Origin: Hymenobacter glacieicola
GTDB taxonomy: Bacteria; Bacteroidota; Bacteroidia; Cytophagales; Hymenobacteraceae
Assembly: GCF_014640315.1 (NCBI RefSeq)
Contig: NZ_BMGS01000002.1
Span: 582,445-646,444 of the forward strand
Reading direction: 5' to 3'
DNA: 64,000 nt
In this document: in pieces, positions 1 to 6,797 of the stretch
How positions within the stretch are numbered: position 1 is the stretch's first letter
Layout: each line of letters opens with the position of its first letter
Made by a program: the position numbers and the translations under genes
Notes under the pieces: model-generated
What the model saw: only the letters and a program-made list of their open reading frames with translations
Databases searched by the model: none
Told to the model about the DNA's origin: nothing

Positions 1-288
1 TTCCAGCAGAATTTAAAGTATCCGGAAGCGGCCAGCGTCAAGCAAATCAGCGGCAACGTGGTCATGACCTTCACTGTGGAAGCCGACGGACACCTGACCA
101 ACCCCTCCGTAGTGCAGCCCCTCTCGCCGGAGTGCGACACGGAGGCGCTGCGGGTGCTGGGCCAGATGCCTTCCTGGAAGCCGGCTACCCGCAAGGGCCA
201 GGCTATTCCTACCCAGGTGCGCCTGCCCATCCCGTTCGGCAACTCCGAGGGGCTTAAAGTAGAGCAGGGCAAACCAAAATTTGAATAA
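1..288 (+). CDS. TonB-like C-terminal domain protein (5' truncated)
   Basis: Only the last 95 codons lie in the window, in frame from base 1 to a TAA at 286-288. The visible part has the TonB C-terminal pattern: a YP-E-A start, a G-x-V-x-x-x-F-T-V-x-x-D-G strand, a segment ending in cysteine and alanine-leucine, then a W-x-P-A turn before a final strand, here WKPATRKGQ. Such domains in Bacteroidota occur in energy transducers for outer-membrane receptors or at the end of periplasmic proteins. The N-terminal architecture lies outside the window, so the full function is unknown. Confidence 0.7.
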   Translation, partial: FQQNLKYPEAASVKQISGNVVMTFTVEADGHLTNPSVVQPLSPECDTEALRVLGQMPSWKPATRKGQAIPTQVRLPIPFGNSEGLKVEQGKPKFE

Positions 289-316
289 TTGATTGATTCT
301 TACCGACATAAGAGCT

Positions 317-377
317 GAGAAGTGAGAACTCAGAAGCGTTCCGGCAGTTCCCGAGCCCTTCTCCGTTCTCACTTCTC
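317..377. repeat. Inverted repeat upstream of ABC exporter
   Basis: Two perfect 13-base arms, 317-329 and 365-377, are separated by 35 bases. They are built of GAGAAGTGAGAAC-type words, and related words continue up to the start codon at 399. The style resembles the outer arms of the nested element at 21911-22140. It could fold in the leader of the ABC exporter gene or end the upstream gene; no U-tract follows. Confidence 0.6.
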
Positions 378-398
378 CGTTCTTACTTCTAACACACA

Positions 399-2225
399 AT
401 GGCCCGAAGTGGACTCAACAGTAGTGGTACCGATGTGAATTCGGAACTGCCCAAAAAGAAACTAACCAAGCAAAGCTTCCAGCAGGGGCTGCGGATTTTT
501 CGCTTCACCCTACCCTACCGCGCCAAGTTCAGCATCGGCACGGTACTCCTGACCCTGTCCAGCGCCAGCACCATGGCCTTCCCCTGGCTGATTGGCAAGC
601 TAGCTGATGCGGCCAGCGGCCACCCCCTGGTGTTACCCAATGGCACGGTGGTTACCATCAACCAGATTGCCCTGGGCTTCGCGGTTCTTATTCTGTTGCA
701 GGGGTTGTTTTCCTTCGGTCGCATCTGGTTTTTCACGCAGGTGAGCGAGTTTACGGTGCGTGATATTCGGCAGGCGCTCTACCAGAAGTTCGTCTCCCTA
801 CCCATTCCTTACTTCGAGAAACACCGGGTGGGCGCCATTACCTCGCGCATTACCTCCGATGTTGGCATCATTCAGGACTCGTTTTCCCTGACCCTGGCCG
901 AGCTGTTTCGGCAGGTGATGACGCTGCTGGCGGGCATCGTGTTTATCATGGTGGTATCGGTGAAGCTGTCCTTGTTTATGCTCCTGACGTTTCCGCCCAT
1001 TGTGGTGCTGGCCATGGTGTTTGGCAAGAAGATCCGAGTGTTAGCCAAGACCACCCAGGACGAGTTGGCCAAAACCAACGTCATTGTGGAGGAAACCTTG
1101 CAGGGCATCAATACGGTGAAGGCGTTTACCAACGAACAGTTCGAAACGGGCCGCTACACTGCCTCGCTCACCAACACCGTGCGGGCCGCCCTGAAAAGCA
1201 ACCTCTACCGCGGCGGCTTTGTGTCCTTCGTGATTATTGGCCTGTTCGGCGGCATTGTGCTGGTGCTGTGGCGGGCTGCTACCCTGGTGCAAGCCGGCCA
1301 GATGACCATCGGCGACCTAACGCAGTTTGCCTTGTACACCATGTTTATCGGGGCCTCGGTGGCTGGCCTGGGCGAGCTGTACGGCAAAGTGCAAAGCACC
1401 CTGGGCGCCTCGGAGCGCATCCTGGAAATCCTGGACGAGCCCACCGAGCCAACCCACCAGCCCGGCGCCCTACCCCTGCAAGTACACGGCAACATTGAGT
1501 ACCGGCACGTCGCCTTCAGCTACCCTACCCGCCCCGACCTGCCTGTTCTTCAGGACATCAGTTTTGCAATTCAGGCCGGCGAGAAGATTGCGCTGGTAGG
1601 CCCCTCGGGGGCGGGCAAATCGACCATTGTGCAGCTGCTGATGCAGTTCTATGAGCTGAGCGGGGGTAGCATTGTGGTTGACGGGCGCGACATTGGGCAG
1701 TATGACCTCACGGAGCTGCGCCGCCACATTGGTATTGTGCCCCAGGAAACCATCCTGTTCGGGGGCTCCATCCGTGAAAACATTGCCTACGGCAAAATTA
1801 CCGCCACCGACGAGGAAATTGTGCAGGCCGCCCGCAAGGCCAACGCCTGGCAGTTCATCAGCTCCTTCCCCGAGGGCCTGGACACGCTGGTGGGCGAGCG
1901 GGGCATCAAGCTGTCCGGGGGGCAGCGCCAGCGCATTGCCATTGCCCGCGCCATCCTGAAAAACCCCGCCATCCTCATCCTCGACGAAGCCACTTCCTCC
2001 CTCGACAGCGAGTCAGAAAAGCTGGTGCAGCAGGCCATGGATGAGCTGATGCAGAACCGCACCAGCATCATCATTGCCCACCGCCTCAGCACCATCCGTA
2101 AAGTGGATAAAATCCTGGTTATCGACGGTGGCCGCATCGTAGAGCAAGGCACCCACGAGGAACTAGCCCACAGCGAAAACGGCCTCTACGCCAACCTGCT
2201 GAAACTGCAGTTTGAGCTGACCTAG
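399..2225 (+). CDS. MsbA-type ABC exporter (fused permease and ATPase)
   Basis: A 608-residue half-transporter expected in the inner membrane. Residues about 40-340 form the six-helix exporter permease and the rest is the ATPase. Walker A GPSGAGKST lies at 401-409, the signature LSGGQRQ at 505-511, Walker B ILILDE at 525-530 and the switch histidine at 561. The order and length fit MsbA/LmrA-like homodimeric exporters of lipids or drugs; the substrate cannot be read from sequence. The ATG at 399 follows a noncoding leader with an inverted repeat. A hairpin terminator follows at 2255. Confidence 0.93.
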   Translation: MARSGLNSSGTDVNSELPKKKLTKQSFQQGLRIFRFTLPYRAKFSIGTVLLTLSSASTMAFPWLIGKLADAASGHPLVLPNGTVVTINQIALGFAVLILLQGLFSFGRIWFFTQVSEFTVRDIRQALYQKFVSLPIPYFEKHRVGAITSRITSDVGIIQDSFSLTLAELFRQVMTLLAGIVFIMVVSVKLSLFMLLTFPPIVVLAMVFGKKIRVLAKTTQDELAKTNVIVEETLQGINTVKAFTNEQFETGRYTASLTNTVRAALKSNLYRGGFVSFVIIGLFGGIVLVLWRAATLVQAGQMTIGDLTQFALYTMFIGASVAGLGELYGKVQSTLGASERILEILDEPTEPTHQPGALPLQVHGNIEYRHVAFSYPTRPDLPVLQDISFAIQAGEKIALVGPSGAGKSTIVQLLMQFYELSGGSIVVDGRDIGQYDLTELRRHIGIVPQETILFGGSIRENIAYGKITATDEEIVQAARKANAWQFISSFPEGLDTLVGERGIKLSGGQRQRIAIARAILKNPAILILDEATSSLDSESEKLVQQAMDELMQNRTSIIIAHRLSTIRKVDKILVIDGGRIVEQGTHEELAHSENGLYANLLKLQFELT

Positions 2226-2254
2226 GCCCGTGTTTATTTAAATAAGTGTGGTTT

Positions 2255-2285
2255 AAAAGGGCGAAGCAGGACTTCACCCTTTTTC
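2255..2285 (+). terminator. Rho-independent terminator after ABC exporter
   Basis: A 12-base stem (2255-2266 with 2272-2283, one G-U pair) is followed by T residues. It lies 30 bases after the exporter stop codon. Confidence 0.65.
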
Positions 2286-2337
2286 ATGCCCTACCGCATC
2301 AGGAAGTTGCCGTGGTGTAAGCTACTTTCGCAGGGTT

Positions 2338-2889
2338 ATGCCAGCTGCCGCCTCCACCAACTTGCCTGCCCTGGTCCTGCCCAACGTTCGGATGACGGCG
2401 GAGGACTACGTGACCGTGAACTTCCGGCTGTGGCGGGCCCGGCCGGCTACGCGGCGGGCCCAGTGGATTCTGGTCGCGGCCATAGCGTTGCTGGCCTTGA
2501 GCGTGGGGCTGGAGGTGCGGGAGTTGGGCCGCATTCAGAACTGGTCGACGGTGGCGTTTTTAACGGTGGCCGGCCTATACGCTGCGTTTCGGCTGGCGCT
2601 GGTGCGCTACCAGTTGCGCCGGGGGTACAGCCGCAACCCGGCTGCTCAGGAGCCAGTTGACTTTACGCTGAGCCTTGCGGAAGTTCGGGGGTGTAGTAAC
2701 CAGGGCACCTTTACTAGCTCTTGGTCCCGCGTTAAGCGGGCGGTATGGGTGCAGCCTAACTGGCTGCTGCTCTACCCCTCGGAAGCTGCCTGCTACTACC
2801 TTGATTTGCGCCGCCTGCAAGCCCCGGCTACCCCGGCCGATATAGAGCAGCTGCTAGCCCGGCACCAGATTGCGCTCCAGCGCGTGTAA
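2338..2889 (+). CDS. YcxB-like membrane protein
   Basis: A 183-residue protein. A soluble stretch of about 40 residues precedes two hydrophobic helices (about 43-62 and 68-85). A C-terminal beta-rich part follows, with strands ending in WSRVKRAVWVQPNWLLLYPS and a tyrosine-leucine strand. This layout, two helices followed by a PH-like domain, matches the YcxB family of unknown function. The ATG at 2338 lies 52 bases after the preceding terminator. It appears to be a single-gene unit. Confidence 0.6.
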   Translation: MPAAASTNLPALVLPNVRMTAEDYVTVNFRLWRARPATRRAQWILVAAIALLALSVGLEVRELGRIQNWSTVAFLTVAGLYAAFRLALVRYQLRRGYSRNPAAQEPVDFTLSLAEVRGCSNQGTFTSSWSRVKRAVWVQPNWLLLYPSEAACYYLDLRRLQAPATPADIEQLLARHQIALQRV

Positions 2890-2991
2890 TGCAAACCGCC
2901 GAAATTAGCACTTGGCTAAATTTCTGAGCTATGTGCCAGTTTTAGCTATTTTTACTCCGGAATCCATTCTCTCTCACTTGCCGTTTTTGCC

Positions 2992-3885
2992 ATGTCAACC
3001 TCGACTTTTCTAACGTCTTCTTCCCGCTCCCTGAGCGCCACGCTGCTGGTAAGCGGCCTGCTGCTGGCCAGCGCCGCCCAGGCCCAGATCAGCACGCCCG
3101 CCGCCAGCCCCAAAAGCACCATTCAGCAGCGCGTGGGCCTCACCGACGTAACGCTGGTGTACTCCCGCCCCAACCTGCGCGGCCGCGCGGCCTTCGGCAA
3201 CCTGGTGCCCTTCAGCAAGCGGTGGCGCACCGGAGCTAACGCCACTACCAGCATCAAATTCTCCGATGATGTGACGGTAGAGGGCAAAAAGGTGCCGGCC
3301 GGCGAGTACGGCATCTACACCATTCCCGGCAAAACCGAGTGGATTGTAGTGCTGAACAAAAGCACCAAGATGGGCGCCAATGTAGACGGCTTCAAGGATG
3401 ATGAGGATGTGGCTCGCTTCACCATCAAGCCCTACAAGCTGCCTTCCAAGGTGGAAACCTTCACCATGAACTTCACCGACCTCACTCCCGCCACTGCCAA
3501 CCTGGACATGCAATGGGAGCTGACCGGCGCCAAGTTTAAAATTGCCACCGACGTAGAAACCAAGGTGATGGCGCAGATTGACGAGAAAGTCATCAAGAAC
3601 GCCAACCCCAGCACCGGCGACATGGCCGCTGCCGCCGTGTACTACCTCGACAACGACAAAGATCTGAAGCAGGCCCTGGCCTGGATGCAGAAAGCCAACG
3701 CCACCGACCCGAAGTTCTGGAACGTACTGACCGAGGCTAAAATCCGCATGAAGATGAAGGATTACAAAGGCACCATCACGGCCGCCGAGCAGTCTAAAAA
3801 GCTGGCTCTCGACGCTAAAAATGCTGACTACGTGAAGATGAACGAGGACCTGATTATGGAAGCCAAGAAAGCTGGCAAACTCTAA
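2992..3885 (+). CDS. Secreted DUF2911 domain protein
   Basis: A 297-residue protein with a signal peptide ending near AQAQ (about residue 32). The next 150 residues carry the DUF2911 pattern: YSRPN-x-RGR, the WRTGANATT motif, the PAGEYGIYTIP strand and a late WVVLNK-like strand. The C-terminal 90 residues are helical and resemble a short tetratricopeptide-like extension. The family is abundant in Bacteroidota and probably periplasmic; no activity is known to me. An unusually long perfect hairpin follows six bases after the stop. Confidence 0.85.
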   Translation: MSTSTFLTSSSRSLSATLLVSGLLLASAAQAQISTPAASPKSTIQQRVGLTDVTLVYSRPNLRGRAAFGNLVPFSKRWRTGANATTSIKFSDDVTVEGKKVPAGEYGIYTIPGKTEWIVVLNKSTKMGANVDGFKDDEDVARFTIKPYKLPSKVETFTMNFTDLTPATANLDMQWELTGAKFKIATDVETKVMAQIDEKVIKNANPSTGDMAAAAVYYLDNDKDLKQALAWMQKANATDPKFWNVLTEAKIRMKMKDYKGTITAAEQSKKLALDAKNADYVKMNEDLIMEAKKAGKL

Positions 3886-3890
3886 TCACT

Positions 3891-3962
3891 GGCGCCTTCT
3901 GCCCACAAAAAAGCCCGCGACTTCACCTGAAGTCGCGGGCTTTTTTGTGGGCAGAAGGCGCC
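3891..3962. terminator. Bidirectional terminator with 35-bp perfect stem
   Basis: Arms 3891-3925 and 3928-3962 are perfect reverse complements around a 2-base spacer. Each arm contains a run of six A or T next to a GC-rich core, so the element reads as a terminator on both strands. It lies between the convergent DUF2911 and symporter genes. Confidence 0.9.
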
Positions 3963-4012
3963 TTTACCATATTACCCGTGCGGCCATACCAGGCAGCGCG
4001 CGCAAACTGAGC

Positions 4013-5725
4013 CTACCCCGGATGCGGAGTGCTGCTAGCCGGGGCAGCGGTTTGGCGAGGCCACACCAAGCCGCCCAGCACCACTACGCCGCACCCGAGA
4101 ATGTTGTACCAGAGGTAGCCGATTTCCGTGGTGAAAAACAGCACCAACACCACCAGCTGCGCTACCACCGCCGACCAGAACACCGCCTTGCTTCCCACTG
4201 ATTTCAGGAAAAAAGCCACCATGAAAATCCCCAGGATGGTGCCGTAAAACAAGGAACCTAGGATGTTTACGGCTTGAATAAGGTTTTCGAGGCGGGCGGC
4301 GAAGGTGGCGAAACCAATACCCAACACGCCCCACGAAACTGCCGCCAGCCGGGACGCGCCCACGTAGTGCGTTTCCGAGCGGTCGGGGCGGCGGGGTTTG
4401 TACAGGTCAACTACCGTAGTGGAAGCCAGGGCATTAAGGCCGGCCGCGGCGGAGCCCAGGGCGGCGCTCAGCACCACAGCAATCAGCAAGCCTACTAGCC
4501 CCCGGGGCAGGTAATTCAGCACGAAGGTCAGAAATACGTAGTCAGTGTCCTTGGCCTCGGTGGAGGGCACGGCCTTTTTCAGCAGGGCCTGAGCCTCGAT
4601 GCGCAAGCCCTGGGTGGCGGCCTGGGTAGCCTGCACGTGGGTTTGGGCCGCAGCGGCGGCCTCCGAGTTGTTGGCTTGCAGGGCCGTTACCAGCGCGCTG
4701 GTGGCTTGGCGCCGGGCCTGAAACAGGGTAGCGTGCTGCCGCTCCAGCTCGCGCAGGGCAGGGCCGTACTGCTCGGAGTGGGCTACCTGAATGTACACGG
4801 GCCGGTTGAAGGTAAGCGGGGCCAGGTTGAACTGGTAGAACACGAACAGCAGCACGCCCAGCAGCAGAATCCCGAACTGCATCGGAATCTTGAGCAGGCC
4901 ATTCATGAGCAAGCCCAGGCGGCTCTCGGTAATGTCGCGGCCCGTGAGGTAGCGCTGCACCTGGCTTTGGTCGGTGCCGAAGTACGAGAGAGCCAGAAAC
5001 AAGCCGCCCGTCATGCCCGACCAGAAGTTGTAGCGGTCCTTGGGGTCGAAGTGAAAATCGACGAGGTTCAGCTTACCCTGGTGACCGGCCAGGCGCAGGG
5101 CATCGGCAAAGCCCACTTCGGCGGGCAGGTAATGCACCAGCAGGTAGCCCGCCACCAGCAGGCCCACGAAAATAACCGTTACCTGCCCCTGCTGCGTCAC
5201 CATGACGGCCCGCGTGCCACCCGCCACGGTGTAGGCAATCATGACAATGCCCAGCAGCCAGACCGTGAGGTGAATATTCCAGCCCAGAATGGCTGACAGC
5301 ACCAAAGCTGGCGCGTACAGGGAAAGGCCATTGCTAAGTCCGCGCTGCACCAGAAACAGCAGGGCCGTGAAGGTGCGCGTGCGCCTATCAAAGCGACCTT
5401 CCAGATACTCGTAGGCCGTAAACACCCGCAGACGGTGGTAGATGGGCACCGCGAAAATGGCAATCAGCACCATGGCCACGGGCAGGCCAAAGTAGAACTG
5501 AATAAAGCGCATGCCGTCGTCGTAAGCCTGGCCGGGCGTACTCAGAAAGGTGATGGCGGAGGCTTGGGTAGCCATGATGCTCAGCCCGATGCCCCACCAC
5601 GAAGCCTGCCGCCCCCCGAGCAGGTAGCCATCCAGGGTGTCGCCGGCCCGGCGCGTGCGCCAGGTGCCGTAGCCCACAATAAACAACAGCGTGCCGCCCA
5701 GCACCAGCCAGTCCAGTCCACTCAT
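4013..5725 (-). CDS. Sodium:solute symporter (SSS family)
   Basis: A 570-residue polytopic protein beginning MSGLDWLVLGG at 5725. That start overlaps the stop of the small upstream gene as ATGA. It shows the SSS helices, including a GYGTWRTRRAGDT loop, a DGYLLGGRQASWWGIG segment and the YLTGRD motif. An Ala/Gln-rich, probably coiled-coil insertion of about 90 residues (308-398) lies between two helices, which is longer than in PutP-like transporters. It should be an inner-membrane sodium-coupled uptake system; substrate unknown. A longer reading frame to 5806 exists, but the coupled start is preferred. Confidence 0.9.
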   Translation of the reverse strand: MSGLDWLVLGGTLLFIVGYGTWRTRRAGDTLDGYLLGGRQASWWGIGLSIMATQASAITFLSTPGQAYDDGMRFIQFYFGLPVAMVLIAIFAVPIYHRLRVFTAYEYLEGRFDRRTRTFTALLFLVQRGLSNGLSLYAPALVLSAILGWNIHLTVWLLGIVMIAYTVAGGTRAVMVTQQGQVTVIFVGLLVAGYLLVHYLPAEVGFADALRLAGHQGKLNLVDFHFDPKDRYNFWSGMTGGLFLALSYFGTDQSQVQRYLTGRDITESRLGLLMNGLLKIPMQFGILLLGVLLFVFYQFNLAPLTFNRPVYIQVAHSEQYGPALRELERQHATLFQARRQATSALVTALQANNSEAAAAAQTHVQATQAATQGLRIEAQALLKKAVPSTEAKDTDYVFLTFVLNYLPRGLVGLLIAVVLSAALGSAAAGLNALASTTVVDLYKPRRPDRSETHYVGASRLAAVSWGVLGIGFATFAARLENLIQAVNILGSLFYGTILGIFMVAFFLKSVGSKAVFWSAVVAQLVVLVLFFTTEIGYLWYNILGCGVVVLGGLVWPRQTAAPASSTPHPG

Positions 5726-5865
5726 GCAAACAGCCGCGTCAGGTAGGTAAAGAAGGCTACTTCCGCCCCCAGGGCGGCCAGCACCAGCCAGTACCAGGCG
5801 CGCCACGAGGGTAGGCCGGGGGGCTTAGGGTGCTGCGGTTCGGAAACAGAGGAAGGCAAGGACAC
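5722..5865 (-). CDS. Small single-helix partner of the symporter
   Basis: A 47-residue protein if the GTG at 5865 is used; a TTG two codons later and an upstream ATG at 5958 are alternatives. It has a Pro-rich N-terminus, the motif WRAWYWLVLAALG, one hydrophobic helix and a basic end, LTRLFA. Its TGA overlaps the symporter ATG by one base pair step, so translation is probably coupled. By analogy with other transporters that have a small companion subunit, it may help assemble or stabilise the symporter. The start codon and function are inferred. Confidence 0.6.
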   Translation of the reverse strand: MSLPSSVSEPQHPKPPGLPSWRAWYWLVLAALGAEVAFFTYLTRLFA

Positions 5866-5906
5866 GGGTGGGGAAAGCAGGAAATTGAAAAACGAAAGAT
5901 ACGTAC

Positions 5907-6584
5907 TCAACGGGCATTCAGCGCAGCAACTCCGGCAGCTTTGGGTCGCAGCCACCACGTCCCGATTTCAAAGCCACAGGTAAGCACCAGCCCTAGGCAC
6001 CCGGCCGCTACCACGTCGCTGAGCCAGTGAAATTCCAGGGCCACCCGACCGGCCGCTACCAGCCCAATCAGCCCGAGCAGGACGGGCCGCAGCCTCGGGA
6101 ACCGGAGCGCCAGCGGCAGCAGCAGCCCCGCCACCCAGGCCGTATGCCCCGAAGGAAACGCATCGAACCGGCCCACCGGCTGCCAGAAACCGGCGTTGGG
6201 CGCAGCATGAAGCCCTATTGCAGCCGGCCGGGGGCGGTTGAAGTAGATTTTCAGGAAGTTGCCCAGGCCTTCGCTTCCCACCATTGAGAGGAACACAACC
6301 AGCCAGATGGTAGCCTGGGGCCAGCGCCGCGCCCAGCTCAGTACAAAAAGCAGGAGCAGCAACAGCCAAGCCCAGGGTACCCCTACCGGACTAGGCACAT
6401 GTAAAAGCCCCCACAAGTAATCAGTTGCCACCATTACAGCGCTAAAAAACGGCCGTACCGGTTCGCCGTACTGGTGTAGCCACGTGGCCAGCGGGACATC
6501 CACCCACTCAATCAGCAGCAGCAGGATAACCGGAATAGTCAGCAGCGCGGCCCCTGCTAGGCGCAGGTAGTAACGGATAGTCAT
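5907..6584 (-). CDS. PAP2-family phosphatase, membrane
   Basis: A 225-residue membrane protein with all three phosphatidic acid phosphatase type 2 motifs: K112 with R119-P120, PSGH at 144-147, and R180-x5-H186-x3-D190. The usual serine before R180 is glycine. Hydrophobic helices surround the motifs. Such enzymes dephosphorylate lipid phosphates such as undecaprenyl pyrophosphate or phosphatidate on the periplasmic face. It is transcribed with the small protein and symporter genes downstream, with a gap of about 40 bases if the GTG start of the small gene is right. Confidence 0.9.
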   Translation of the reverse strand: MTIRYYLRLAGAALLTIPVILLLLIEWVDVPLATWLHQYGEPVRPFFSAVMVATDYLWGLLHVPSPVGVPWAWLLLLLLFVLSWARRWPQATIWLVVFLSMVGSEGLGNFLKIYFNRPRPAAIGLHAAPNAGFWQPVGRFDAFPSGHTAWVAGLLLPLALRFPRLRPVLLGLIGLVAAGRVALEFHWLSDVVAAGCLGLVLTCGFEIGTWWLRPKAAGVAALNAR

Positions 6585-6641
6585 TCGAACGATAAATACG
6601 TGGTCGTGCTAGCTTGGAACCGGCATGTAGGCCTGTCACCC

Positions 6642-6715
6642 GGGCGGGAGCGAATGACCTCTCGTGCCGTTGAACCGATAAAGTCATCTTTGCTGAAAGT
6701 TCTTCGCTCCCGCCC
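6642..6715. repeat. Inverted repeat between PAP2 and PIG-L genes
   Basis: Perfect 13-base arms at 6642-6654 and 6703-6715, composed of GGGCGGGAGCGAA and its complement, are separated by 48 bases. No U-tract follows. It lies in the spacer upstream of the PAP2 gene and downstream of the deacetylase gene, both on the minus strand. Confidence 0.7.
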
Positions 6716-6797
6716 AGGGCCAGGATTTGTCACCTCCGGTTGTGGCGTTGCAGTAAAACAGATAACGCCTACTCTCCTACCCCGCTCCCCTCACGCC

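Noticed and set aside
2286..2660. Overlapping 124-codon frame before the YcxB-like gene
   Set aside because: Runs in another frame through the start of the YcxB-like protein and begins in a terminator tail; composition is out-of-frame Gly/Ala/Arg.
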